Below, piece after piece: positions 1-8,750 of a stretch of 64,000 nucleotides of DNA. The stretch comes from Aestuariibaculum marinum. GTDB lineage: Bacteria > Bacteroidota > Bacteroidia > Flavobacteriales > Flavobacteriaceae. The notes beneath the pieces are model-generated. The model saw only the letters and a program-made list of their open reading frames with translations. It was not told the origin of the DNA and ran no database searches. Within the stretch, counting starts at the first letter, position 1. Each line of letters begins with the position of its first letter. The translations under genes were made by a program, and so were the position numbers. The DNA lies in NCBI RefSeq assembly GCF_014596975.1, contig NZ_JACVXD010000012.1, positions 1 through 64,000 on the forward strand, given 5' to 3'.

Positions 1-198
1 AAACTATATGACAACTCAAATGACTAACTGTATGAGATCCTCTTCGCTGATATTCTGACATATCATAAAGATATAATCTTTATATCACTAAAGTGCTGCA
101 ATGAAATTGCAGGGTTTTAGACCCTAATTTAAAACCAATAAAGCACATAAAAAAAGCCAACTGTATCAGTTGGCTTTTTTTGTATTATAAGTCTTGGA
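1..198. other. Intergenic tail beyond nqrF
   Basis: No gene could be assigned here. A plus-strand frame is open from the window edge to a TGA at 56-58 and ends in MRSSSLIF. It is too short to identify and may be the end of a gene outside the window or chance. The nqr terminator occupies the right part. Confidence 0.4.
149..183 (-). terminator. Rho-independent terminator of the nqr operon
   Basis: A 9-bp inverted repeat, AGCCAACTG/CAGTTGGCT with a 3-nt loop, is flanked by an A-run on the left and a T-run on the right. It lies 15-50 bases past the nqrF stop. The flanks would let it work in both directions. Confidence 0.85.
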
Positions 199-1509
199 TT
201 ATCCTCCGAAATCATCAAATCTGATGTTTTCATCTGGAAGACCAAAATCTTCTCCCATTTTTTGTACCGCTTTGTTCATTAACGGCGGTCCACAGAAGTA
301 TAATTCAATATCTTCCGGAGCATCGTGTTTGCTTAAGTAGTTATCAATAACACAATTGTGAATGAAACCTACAAAACCATCTCCTGGTGAATCGATATCC
401 TCTTTTACTTTCCAATTATCTTCTGGTAATGGCTCAGAAAGCGCTAAGAAGAAACGGAAGTTAGGGAACTCTTTTTCTAATTGATAGAAATGGTCTAAGT
501 AGAATAACTCACGCTTAGAACGCCCTCCGTACCAATACGTCACTTTACGTCCAGTTTTTAAGGTTTTGAATAAGTGGTATAAGTGTGAACGCATTGGCGC
601 CATACCAGCTCCACCACCTACGTAAAGCATTTCGGCTTCAGACTCATTTATAAAGAACTCACCGTAAGGACCAGAAATTGTTACTTTATCTCCTGGTTTT
701 CTTGAGAAAATATAAGATGAAGCTACCCCTGGATTTACGTCCATCCAACCATTTTTATTTCTATCCCATGGCGGAGTCGCAATACGTACGTTAAGCATGA
801 TATCACGTCCTTCTGCTGGGTAAGAAGCCATAGAGTAAGCTCTTTCAACCGTATCATCATTTTTCATTACTAGCGGCCATAATCCGAACTTATCCCACTC
901 TGCCTGAAATTTATCTGGCGTTTCGTGCTCTTCTGGATGTGCTGTAATGTCGATATCTGAATACTTAATTTCACATTTAGGGATTTCAATCTGAATATAC
1001 CCTCCTGCTTTATAATTCATATCTTCTGGGATACGTACTACGAACTCTTTAATAAACGATGCTACGTTGTAGTTACGTACCACTTCTGCTTCCCATTTTT
1101 TAATACCAAATACCTCTTCTGGTATTGAGATATCCATATCTTGTTTTACCTTAACCTGACAAGCTAAACGCGCACCGTGTTGTAACTCTTTACGTGTAAA
1201 GTGAGGGGTTTCAGTTGGAAGTGCTTCACCACCTCCTGAATTTACGTGACATTCACATTGAATACACGTTCCACCACCACCACAAGCTGATGGTAAAAAT
1301 ATTTTTTGATTTCCTAAAGTAGATAATAAACTACCTCCTGAAGCAACCTCGATTTCCTTTTCACCATTAATAGTAATCTTTACCGGTCCAGATGGCGATA
1401 ACTTTTGTTTTACTACTAATAGCAAGGTAACCAGTAAAAGCGTAATAATTAAGAACGCGACTACTGTTGCTACTATTGTTCCTGTTGTACCTGCTGCTAA
1501 TAAAATCAT
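199..1509 (-). CDS. nqrF: Na+-translocating NADH:quinone reductase subunit F
   Basis: This is the entry subunit of the sodium-pumping NADH dehydrogenase. It oxidises NADH and passes electrons through FAD and a 2Fe-2S centre. The 436-residue protein has one N-terminal membrane helix (about 10-33). A ferredoxin domain follows, with Cys76, Cys82, Cys85 and Cys117 (CGGGGTCIQC). The FAD-binding RAYS motif is at 223-226 and the NAD-binding GGGAGMAPMRSH at 298-309. It is the last gene of nqrABCDEF; its ATG lies one base past the nqrE stop, so the two are probably translationally coupled. Length and motifs are normal for the family. Confidence 0.97.
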   Translation of the reverse strand: MILLAAGTTGTIVATVVAFLIITLLLVTLLLVVKQKLSPSGPVKITINGEKEIEVASGGSLLSTLGNQKIFLPSACGGGGTCIQCECHVNSGGGEALPTETPHFTRKELQHGARLACQVKVKQDMDISIPEEVFGIKKWEAEVVRNYNVASFIKEFVVRIPEDMNYKAGGYIQIEIPKCEIKYSDIDITAHPEEHETPDKFQAEWDKFGLWPLVMKNDDTVERAYSMASYPAEGRDIMLNVRIATPPWDRNKNGWMDVNPGVASSYIFSRKPGDKVTISGPYGEFFINESEAEMLYVGGGAGMAPMRSHLYHLFKTLKTGRKVTYWYGGRSKRELFYLDHFYQLEKEFPNFRFFLALSEPLPEDNWKVKEDIDSPGDGFVGFIHNCVIDNYLSKHDAPEDIELYFCGPPLMNKAVQKMGEDFGLPDENIRFDDFGG

Positions 1510-1510
1510 C

Positions 1511-2251
1511 TTAATTATTTGTATTGTTAGCTAACTCTTCTTTTGCTGTTTCAGCTGCGTTTAAAGCAACCTGATCGTTTGATGTTTTCTCTTCAATAGA
1601 AGCTGTTTTTTCTTCTTTCTTAGCCTCATCATCACCTCCAGTTAACATACCACCAAAACTCATGAATCCAATCGCCATTAACCCTGTAATGATAAAGGTA
1701 ATACCTAAACCACGTAACGCAGGCGGCACGTTTGAATATCTGATTTTCTCACGGATAGCAGCAATAGCTAAGATTGCTAAAAACCATCCTATACCTGAAC
1801 CTACACCGTAAACAGTAGCTAACCCTAAGGTTGGAATTTCACGAGATTGCATGAATAATGAACCTCCTAAAATTGCACAGTTTACCGCGATAAGTGGTAA
1901 GAAAATACCAAGTGAGTTATATAATGATGGAGAAAACTTCTCTACCACGATTTCTACTAACTGTACCATGGTTGCAATAGTAGCAATGAATAAGATGAAT
2001 GATAAGAAGCTTAAATCGTAAGCTGCATACTCTTCCCCTAACCATTTTAAAGCACCAGGTTGTAAAATATACTGATCTAACAACCAGTTTAAAGGTACTG
2101 TTATAAGCATTACGAAAATAACGGCAGCCCCTAAACCAACAGCTGTTGAAACTTTTTTAGATACTGCAAGGTAAGAACACATTCCTAAGAAGGTGGCGAA
2201 TACCATGTTATCTATAAATATTGATTTTAAAAATAATTCTAAATGTTCCAT
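1511..2251 (-). CDS. nqrE: Na+-translocating NADH:quinone reductase subunit E
   Basis: Integral membrane subunit of the NQR complex, paired with NqrD. The two share an inverted-topology fold and hold an iron centre between half-helices. The expected cysteines are present at Cys25 (FLGMCSYL) and Cys125 (AVNCAILGG). Six membrane segments are visible in the first 200 residues. The 246-residue length exceeds the usual 200 or so because of a polar, Lys/Glu-rich tail after about residue 206 ([16 protein letters not shown]). The tail's role is unknown. The gene lies 45 bases after nqrD and one base before nqrF. Confidence 0.96.
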   Translation of the reverse strand: MEHLELFLKSIFIDNMVFATFLGMCSYLAVSKKVSTAVGLGAAVIFVMLITVPLNWLLDQYILQPGALKWLGEEYAAYDLSFLSFILFIATIATMVQLVEIVVEKFSPSLYNSLGIFLPLIAVNCAILGGSLFMQSREIPTLGLATVYGVGSGIGWFLAILAIAAIREKIRYSNVPPALRGLGITFIITGLMAIGFMSFGGMLTGGDDEAKKEEKTASIEEKTSNDQVALNAAETAKEELANNTNN

Positions 2252-2296
2252 ATGTTTTCAATTATGAATTCTGAAATCAGAATCCTAAATTAGAGA

Positions 2297-2941
2297 CTAG
2301 TCTTCGATTAATGCTTTGTTTCTAGAACGTTGTACCCAAATAATGATTCCTACCACGATTAATGCCATTGGCGATAATAACATGAAACCATTATTTTCAT
2401 ATCCTATGGCATACAATCCAGTTTTCTCGATTGGATCTCCTAAAACTTTAAATCCTAATAATGTACCAGAACCTAATAATTCTCTGAAGAAACCAACGAT
2501 AATAAGGATTACACCATAACCTAAAGCATTACCAATACCATCTAAAAACGATTTCCATGGTCCGTTACCTAAAGCGAAAGCCTCAAAACGCCCCATGATA
2601 ATACAGTTGGTAATAATTAACCCAACGAATACCGATAGGGTTTTACTTAACTCGTATGAGAATGCTTTTAATACCTGGTCTACTATAATTACTAAAGCTG
2701 CAACAACAACTAACTGAACTATAATTCTAATTTTTGAAGGAATAATGTTTCTCAATAAAGAGATAACCACGTTACCTATACCTAATACAAATAATACAGA
2801 TACAGCCATCACAATAGATGCTTTTAACTGCGCTGTAATCGCTAAGGCAGAACAAATACCTAATACCTGAATAGTAATTGGGTTATTATCTGCTAACGGA
2901 TCTGTAATTAACTTTGCGTCTTTCTTTGATAAAAGTCCCAT
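2297..2941 (-). CDS. nqrD: Na+-translocating NADH:quinone reductase subunit D
   Basis: Membrane subunit of the sodium-pumping NADH dehydrogenase, homologous to NqrE and RnfE. The 214 residues form about six membrane helices. The two iron-site cysteines lie in the inverted repeats at Cys30 (VLGICSAL) and Cys113 (ITNCIIMGR). It starts with MGLLSKKD, only four bases after the nqrC stop, so it is read from the same mRNA. Length is typical and nothing looks broken. Confidence 0.96.
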   Translation of the reverse strand: MGLLSKKDAKLITDPLADNNPITIQVLGICSALAITAQLKASIVMAVSVLFVLGIGNVVISLLRNIIPSKIRIIVQLVVVAALVIIVDQVLKAFSYELSKTLSVFVGLIITNCIIMGRFEAFALGNGPWKSFLDGIGNALGYGVILIIVGFFRELLGSGTLLGFKVLGDPIEKTGLYAIGYENNGFMLLSPMALIVVGIIIWVQRSRNKALIED

Positions 2942-2945
2942 ACGA

Positions 2946-3698
2946 TTAATTATTTTTTAAATTATCAAAATAAGGTTTGTAAAGCTTTAAATCGCTTTTA
3001 ATCATTGCTGAAACACCATTACCTGTAATCGTTGCTCCTGCAATAGCATCCACCTCATTATCTGTTTTATCTTCGTTTGTTGGATCAGCATTTCCTTTAG
3101 CTACGTCAACCCCTTTAAAGTTTCCGTTAGCATCTAATAAATGTTCTCCAATAAAATCGTCCATAAAGAAACGCTCTTTAATGTTCGCTCCTAAACCTGG
3201 TGTTTCACCCTTATGATCGAAATACGCCCCTTGAATAACCATATTTTCATTCATTGAAACATATCCCCAGATGGCATCCCAAAGTCCCTTTCCGTAGATT
3301 GGCACAATGTAAAATGTCTTTCCGTCCTTCTCTCCTATAAATAAAGGTAAGTTACGCTTTGCAGCATCTCCACCAGCAGCAGCTTTATCTTTTTTAAGAT
3401 CGATTAAATAAGCCTGATCATCTTCAGAAACGTTCCCGTTTGTAATAACCTCTTGCTTTGTGATATATTTTGAGAATAATTCTGGTGCCTCTTTTGTGTC
3501 TACAAACACTGCGCTACCCGCATCATTATTGTTTACTCCCATAGCATATAGAATATTTTGTTGTTTCTCTATACGCATATTTTCTGAAATCTTTGGACTT
3601 AATGAAGAGGCCGTAAATGCTAATAAGGCTCCTACAATTACTACCATTGCTATCGCAAATAGAATAGTATATGAATTTTTGTCTGTTCTATTTTCCAT
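2946..3698 (-). CDS. nqrC: Na+-translocating NADH:quinone reductase subunit C
   Basis: Subunit C carries a covalently bound FMN in the pump's electron path. The 250-residue protein has an N-terminal membrane anchor (about 10-32) and an exported FMN-binding domain. The flavinylation motif is DAIAGATIT near 217-225, with Thr225 the expected attachment residue by analogy with characterised NqrC. Attachment needs an ApbE-type flavin transferase; no apbE is seen in this window. It sits two bases from nqrB and four from nqrD. Confidence 0.95.
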   Translation of the reverse strand: MENRTDKNSYTILFAIAMVVIVGALLAFTASSLSPKISENMRIEKQQNILYAMGVNNNDAGSAVFVDTKEAPELFSKYITKQEVITNGNVSEDDQAYLIDLKKDKAAAGGDAAKRNLPLFIGEKDGKTFYIVPIYGKGLWDAIWGYVSMNENMVIQGAYFDHKGETPGLGANIKERFFMDDFIGEHLLDANGNFKGVDVAKGNADPTNEDKTDNEVDAIAGATITGNGVSAMIKSDLKLYKPYFDNLKNN

Positions 3699-3700
3699 CG

Positions 3701-4927
3701 TTATGCAACTTTAGCTTTTAAACGTTTCATTCTTTTCTTCACATTACCTTGAACAACGTAATGATCGATAGTTGGTGCAAACACGTTCATTAAAAGAATC
3801 GCCAACATTACACCTTCTGGATATGCCGGGTTGAATACACGAATTAAGATAGAAATAAGTCCTATTAAAAATCCGTAGATCCATTTTCCTTTGTTCGTTT
3901 GTGAAGCCGTTACAGGATCTGTAGCCATAAACACCGTACCGAAAGCAAAACCTCCAATTAATAAGTGGTGCCAGAATGGTGTATTCATTAATCCATAAAA
4001 CTTACTTCCTTCTCCAATAACTCCTGCATCTACCACTTGGTTGAAGATTAACCCCATTACAATGGCTCCTAATGCAGAAGACAACATAATTCTCCAGCTT
4101 CCAATTTTGGTAAAGATTAAGAATAAACCTCCTAAAAGAATTAATAAGGTAGATGTTTCACCAACCGATCCTGGAATAAACCCTAAGAACATATCGGCAG
4201 TTGAGTATGCAAATTCTTTACCCTGCGCTAAGCTACCTAAAATGGTTTCACCAGAAATAGCATCTAAATTAGCTCCGGCTGCAATTTCATTTGTTCTTTC
4301 AACCGCACCTTCTACCCATACTTTATCTCCAGACATCCAAGTTGGATATGCGAAGAACAAGAACGCACGAATGGTTAAAGCCGGGTTAAGGATGTTCATC
4401 CCTGTACCACCGAAAACTTCTTTACCAATTACCACACCAAAAGCTACTGCCACAGCAAGCATCCAAAGTGGAATATCGATAGGAACAATAAGCGGCACTA
4501 ACATACCGGTTACTAAGTATCCTTCTTCTACTTCGTGTTTTTTTATGATAGCGAATAAGAACTCAATTCCTAAACCAACACCGTAAGACACGATTACCAA
4601 CGGAAGGATTTTCCAGAATCCAACGGTGAAGTTTGCTAAAGTCCAGAATTCTGAACTAAAGAAACCACTTGAAACGGCCTGAATGTCTCCAACTGCTAAA
4701 TTATGTTGATAACCCGCGTTAAACATTCCGAAGATTAAACACGGTATCATAGCCATGATTACAGTATTCATGGTACGCTTTAAATCATCGGCTGCCTTAA
4801 CATGAGTACCTCCATGCGTCGTCTCATTCGGCAAGTATAAGAAAGTATGCAACGCGTTGAATGCCGGAGCAAACTTCGTGCTTTTGTACTTTTCTTTTAA
4901 AACATGTAATTTATTTTTTAAACTCAT
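3701..4927 (-). CDS. nqrB: Na+-translocating NADH:quinone reductase subunit B
   Basis: The largest membrane subunit of NQR, which binds FMN covalently and riboflavin and forms part of the Na+ path. The 408-residue protein has about ten membrane segments. The expected flavinylation site reads DAISGETIL (222-230), so Thr228 is the likely FMN carrier. Position -1 of the motif is Glu rather than the Ala commonly seen in SGAT-type sites. The GTGMNILNPALTIRAF stretch is a conserved family signature. A 108-base spacer separates it from nqrA. Confidence 0.95.
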   Translation of the reverse strand: MSLKNKLHVLKEKYKSTKFAPAFNALHTFLYLPNETTHGGTHVKAADDLKRTMNTVIMAMIPCLIFGMFNAGYQHNLAVGDIQAVSSGFFSSEFWTLANFTVGFWKILPLVIVSYGVGLGIEFLFAIIKKHEVEEGYLVTGMLVPLIVPIDIPLWMLAVAVAFGVVIGKEVFGGTGMNILNPALTIRAFLFFAYPTWMSGDKVWVEGAVERTNEIAAGANLDAISGETILGSLAQGKEFAYSTADMFLGFIPGSVGETSTLLILLGGLFLIFTKIGSWRIMLSSALGAIVMGLIFNQVVDAGVIGEGSKFYGLMNTPFWHHLLIGGFAFGTVFMATDPVTASQTNKGKWIYGFLIGLISILIRVFNPAYPEGVMLAILLMNVFAPTIDHYVVQGNVKKRMKRLKAKVA

Positions 4928-5035
4928 TTTTTATAGTTTTCATTTCTAATTAGAAAAATGAATAAGATTTATTTTTCATTTTGCTGTACAAAACTCAAAC
5001 ATTGCGTTTTTCATTTTGCTTCACAAAAAGAATAA

Positions 5036-6391
5036 TTATCCAATTTCTTTAAGCATTAAATCTAAGCCCTCTCTAATAATTTTTTGATGCGGTTGCTTCG
5101 ATACACAAACGAATTCTGTTAATGCAAAGTCCTCTGGAGCGACTTCATACATTCCTAAAGCTTCCATTTCATCTAAATCTTTATACATACAAGCTTTTAA
5201 AACTTGTAATGGATAAATATCTAAAGGGAATACTTCTTCGTAACCACCTGTAACTACAAAAGCACGGTGCTCACCATTAGTATTAGTATCTAAATTGTAT
5301 TCTTTTTTAGGGTTTAACCAAGAAAAGGTTAATGCTCTTGAAGTAGAAACTTTATTAAATACCGGTTTGTTCCATCCGAAGAAATCGTAATCATCACCTT
5401 CAGGAATTACAGTTATTACATTACTGTAATAATCTAATGCACCATCTGGTTTAACTTGTTTTCCGCTTAAAACGTTACCTGAAATGACACGAGCGTTAGC
5501 ACCTTGTGCAATGCCTTTATCGTAAACCATGGTTGCGACTTCACTACCAATTTTAGTTTTAAAGTAACGTGGTTTTTCGATTTCAGAACCTGCTAAGGCC
5601 ACAACACGTTCGGCATTAAATTTACCGGTTAACAATAATTCACCTATAATAACAAGATCTTGTGCGTTTACTGTCCAAACAACCTCACCTTTATTTACAG
5701 GATCTACTTTATTAATAAGTGTACCTACATTACCTGCAGGGTGTGGTCCTAAAACTTTGTGAAGTGTTACTCCAGTTAAACCTGCTAAAGGCGAATTAGA
5801 ATTAGCGCCAACCGATACGTGTATTTTACCTTCGGTTAATTTACCAAGGGCAGTAACGGCTGCTTGTAATTCTGCTTCTTTACCTGTTAAAGTAAAATCT
5901 AAATCGGCTGCTAGCGGTGCACTTGCGTAACCAGAAATAAAAATAGCTTTTGGTGTTTTAGCCGGATTAGCCACAACATCATACGGACGTTGTTTAATAA
6001 ATGGCCAACAGCCTGAAGCTAAAAAATGCGCCTTAACCATCCCTGGATTAGCCGCATCTACATCAAACTTACCGTTGTCTAAATACACTTGTTCGCTATC
6101 TACTTCTATTTTAATAGCATCTACTCTACGTTTTGGTCCACGAACTACCTCAATTACAGTTCCAGATACAGGCGACACAAATTTTACAGCCTCATTCGAT
6201 TTATCATAAAAAATCGTTTCACCTGCTTTTAATTTAGTCCCTTCTTTAGCTACAAGTTTTGGAATTACGCTGTGGAAATCTTCAGGTCTAACCGTGCAAT
6301 ACTTACTTATAACTGCCTGTTCAACAGTTTTTTCAGCCTCACCTTTAAGTTTTATATTCAGACCTTTCTTAATCTTAATGTCGTTTGACAT
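5036..6391 (-). CDS. nqrA: Na+-translocating NADH:quinone reductase subunit A
   Basis: Peripheral subunit of NQR with no cofactor of its own, implicated in quinone binding. The 451-residue soluble protein starts MSNDIKIKKGLNIKLKGEAE. It has an early biotinyl/lipoyl-like barrel region (FVSPVSGTVIEVVRGPKRR), as in NqrA and RnfC. It is the first gene of the operon; a good Bacteroidota promoter lies 39-68 bases upstream. Length is typical (about 445-455). Confidence 0.96.
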   Translation of the reverse strand: MSNDIKIKKGLNIKLKGEAEKTVEQAVISKYCTVRPEDFHSVIPKLVAKEGTKLKAGETIFYDKSNEAVKFVSPVSGTVIEVVRGPKRRVDAIKIEVDSEQVYLDNGKFDVDAANPGMVKAHFLASGCWPFIKQRPYDVVANPAKTPKAIFISGYASAPLAADLDFTLTGKEAELQAAVTALGKLTEGKIHVSVGANSNSPLAGLTGVTLHKVLGPHPAGNVGTLINKVDPVNKGEVVWTVNAQDLVIIGELLLTGKFNAERVVALAGSEIEKPRYFKTKIGSEVATMVYDKGIAQGANARVISGNVLSGKQVKPDGALDYYSNVITVIPEGDDYDFFGWNKPVFNKVSTSRALTFSWLNPKKEYNLDTNTNGEHRAFVVTGGYEEVFPLDIYPLQVLKACMYKDLDEMEALGMYEVAPEDFALTEFVCVSKQPHQKIIREGLDLMLKEIG

Positions 6392-6429
6392 ACGCTATAT
6401 AATTGAATTTTGTTGTCTAAAAAGCGACG

Positions 6430-6459
6430 CAAATTTACTGAATTTCTTCAGGAATCAAC
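6430..6459 (-). promoter_or_regulatory. Bacteroidota-type promoter of the nqr operon
   Basis: On the minus strand the -7 box TAAATTTG (6437-6430) matches TAnnTTTG exactly, and a TTG (6459-6457) lies 19 bases upstream as the -33 element. It is 39 bases before the nqrA ATG. Confidence 0.7.
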
Positions 6460-6511
6460 ATTATTGTATTCGCTTAGTTTGTTATTTGTACTAATTCTAA
6501 ATAACAGATTA

Positions 6512-6541
6512 TTGCCCAGGCATGAAATTTGCATATCTTTA
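6512..6541 (+). promoter_or_regulatory. Bacteroidota-type promoter for the T9SS plug gene
   Basis: TTG at 6512-6514 and TATCTTTA at 6534-6541 (one mismatch to TAnnTTTG) are 19 bases apart, the same spacing as the divergent nqrA promoter. The start codon follows 22 bases later. Confidence 0.55.
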
Positions 6542-6562
6542 CACTATATTATTCGTAATTAA

Positions 6563-7813
6563 ATGAAAATTAACATACAGCTCCTTTTATATTTTTTCCT
6601 TTTTTCTCTTACAGGCTTTGCTCAAGTTGAAGAAGTAGCTCCGCCCGATTACATAAAAACGATAAACTTTAAAGGCAATACACCCGAAACACAATTACCT
6701 ATTTTAAAGCTCGGTGAATATGTAATTTTGGAGTTCGATGCCCTAAATGGAAATGAGGATGATTACTACTATAAAATTGAGCATTTTAATCACGACTGGA
6801 CGCCTTCTGTGTTATTTAAATCGGAGTACTTAAACGGTTTTGATAATCAACGCATTCGCACCTACGAAAACTCATACAACACCTATCAAATTTATTCGCA
6901 TTACAAACTTACCATTCCAAATCAGTTTACAAAAGGATTAAAAGTTTCAGGAAATTATATGCTTTCTATTTTTAATAGTTATGATGAACTGGTTTTCTCA
7001 AGAAAATTCATGATTTACGAAGAAGACGCCTCGGTAGGAGTCGCACTTAAACGCGCAAGAAACATTGAATATTTAGACCAGAAACAACGTGTTGATGTTA
7101 CTATTTCTCCAAACGGAGCAGCCTTTAATAACCCAATGCAAACCGTTAAGATTGTCATTGTACAAAACAACAATTTAAACACAGCCATTAAAGATTTAAA
7201 ACCGCTATATACGGTTGGCAAACAACTTATCTATAAGTATGATACCGAAACCAGCTTCTGGGGTGGTAACGAATACCTTTATTTCGAAAATAAGGATGTA
7301 CGCGCAGCCAATACCGGAGTACAATTCATCGATTTAAAAGAACTTTATCACAATTATTTATTTACCAATATGCCCAGATACAACCGGCCTTACACATACA
7401 ATCCGGATATTAACGGAAATTACGTTATTACCAATATTGATGCCGAAGACCCGAGTATTGAAGCCGATTACGTTTGGGTACATTTTTCACTGTCTGCCGA
7501 TGACACCTATAGAAACAAAAATGTGCATGTTTATGGTAATTTCAATAATTACGTGATAGATGAAAGCACCCAATTGATTTACGACGAGAACAGGGATACT
7601 TTTTCTACCTCGCTTCTTTTAAAACAAGGATTTTACAACTACAAATACGTTGTGGTTAATGATGATAATTCCGTAAACGAAGGTGCTATTGACGGCAACT
7701 TTTACCAAACCGAAAACAACTATAAAGTTATTGTCTATTACCGAGATCTCGGCGCGCGTTACGACAAAATTGTCGGCATTGGCGAAGGCACATCGGTAAA
7801 TATCTCAAACTAA
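6563..7813 (+). CDS. Type IX secretion system plug-like protein (DUF5103 type)
   Basis: The 416 residues begin with a signal peptide (about residues 1-20, ending LTGFAQ). A beta-rich region follows, resembling the T9SS plug N-terminal domain. The C-terminal half (WVHFSLSADDTYRNKNVHVYG onwards) looks like an E-set/carbohydrate-binding sandwich. In the described family the protein closes the extracellular face of the SprA translocon when no cargo passes. The assignment rests on remembered family features and length. It stands alone, divergent from nqrA; PorT at 21 kb belongs to the same secretion system. Confidence 0.75.
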   Translation: MKINIQLLLYFFLFSLTGFAQVEEVAPPDYIKTINFKGNTPETQLPILKLGEYVILEFDALNGNEDDYYYKIEHFNHDWTPSVLFKSEYLNGFDNQRIRTYENSYNTYQIYSHYKLTIPNQFTKGLKVSGNYMLSIFNSYDELVFSRKFMIYEEDASVGVALKRARNIEYLDQKQRVDVTISPNGAAFNNPMQTVKIVIVQNNNLNTAIKDLKPLYTVGKQLIYKYDTETSFWGGNEYLYFENKDVRAANTGVQFIDLKELYHNYLFTNMPRYNRPYTYNPDINGNYVITNIDAEDPSIEADYVWVHFSLSADDTYRNKNVHVYGNFNNYVIDESTQLIYDENRDTFSTSLLLKQGFYNYKYVVVNDDNSVNEGAIDGNFYQTENNYKVIVYYRDLGARYDKIVGIGEGTSVNISN

Positions 7814-7919
7814 CCCCTTTTCAACCCATTTTCTTAACACTTTTGGTTAATTTTTCCCGATAACTTCTAATATTTCTTATTTTAGCAGTACATCTATACC
7901 CTATTTACCAATAAAAAAC

Positions 7920-8306
7920 ATGGTTCAATTAGTTACAAGAGGCATTAAAATCTCGGTCGAAACCACCTACGAAGGCTCTTTTTACAGAGACTATAAGATA
8001 CAATATGCTTTTGCGTACACCATTACTATTGAAAACCAAAGCAAGGATGTTGTTCAGTTAAATTCTCGTCATTGGGATATTTATGACGCGTTGAACAATA
8101 TTGAAATTGTAAAAGGCGAAGGCGTTATAGGTAAAACTCCGGTAATTCAACCCGGTGAATCACACACCTATTCTTCCGGATGCCTGCTTTCCTCACCATT
8201 CGGCGCAATGAAAGGGTTTTACAATATGCTTAATTTTTCCACTAACAGCATTTTCAAGGTTACCATTCCTACATTTAAACTAAGCGCACCGTTTGCCATA
8301 AACTAA
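7920..8306 (+). CDS. apaG: ApaG domain protein
   Basis: A 128-residue single-domain protein with the ApaG signature: TRGIKISVETTYEG at the N-terminus, then RHWDI, GEGVIGKTPVIQPGE and the conserved core YSSGCLLSSPFGAMKGFY. ApaG has a fibronectin-III-like fold and was linked to Co2+/Mg2+ homeostasis in enterobacteria; its biochemical role is unsettled. It ends six bases before a small lipoprotein gene, which may share its mRNA. Confidence 0.9.
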   Translation: MVQLVTRGIKISVETTYEGSFYRDYKIQYAFAYTITIENQSKDVVQLNSRHWDIYDALNNIEIVKGEGVIGKTPVIQPGESHTYSSGCLLSSPFGAMKGFYNMLNFSTNSIFKVTIPTFKLSAPFAIN

Positions 8307-8312
8307 TACATC

Positions 8313-8750
8313 ATGAAAACCGTAATTCAATTTATATGTATTCTTTTAATTTCGGCTACCACAAGTTGTCAGTCGAAAACGGATAAAAAGAAAACCTCAG
8401 AAGTAAACAGAATTGAGCTTGCCGAAAATTTATCCAGAAAATTATTAGAAGCTCAAAAAAGTGGCAGCTACTATAAGTTATCAGAATCTGAAGCTACACC
8501 AACAATGATTAACGGACTTAATGAAGATTTACAAAAAAACGCTTACAGCCAAATAAAAAGTATGTTCGGTGATTTTGAAGATTTGAAATTTGAAGCTCTA
8601 AAAATATACCCTAAAAACGGAACCTCTTACGACATCTTTAGGTTTAAAGGTACTTTTGAAAAAAGTAATGAAGTTGAAATTCGAGCCGTTTTAGACAAAG
8701 AAGGAAAGCTTTCTGGCTTCTTTGTAAAACCCTGGAACGATAAACTATAG
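8313..8750 (+). CDS. Small lipoprotein, DUF3887-like
   Basis: The 145 residues open with a lipoprotein signal (ISATTSC, lipid Cys at 19), a Lys-rich linker and one small alpha/beta domain. That domain resembles DUF3887: a helical start (LAENLSRKLLEAQKSG), the SMFGDFEDLKFEAL segment and a closing strand pair (AVLDKEGKLSGFFVKPW). No enzymatic residues can be proposed. It follows apaG after six bases. Its stop abuts the stop of the convergent gene within the palindrome CTATAG. Confidence 0.65.
   Translation: MKTVIQFICILLISATTSCQSKTDKKKTSEVNRIELAENLSRKLLEAQKSGSYYKLSESEATPTMINGLNEDLQKNAYSQIKSMFGDFEDLKFEALKIYPKNGTSYDIFRFKGTFEKSNEVEIRAVLDKEGKLSGFFVKPWNDKL

Noticed and set aside
4041..4586. 181-codon plus-strand open frame opposite nqrB
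   Set aside because: It lies fully within nqrB on the other strand, is Pro/Ile/Thr-rich without domain features, and is explained by codon composition of the real gene.
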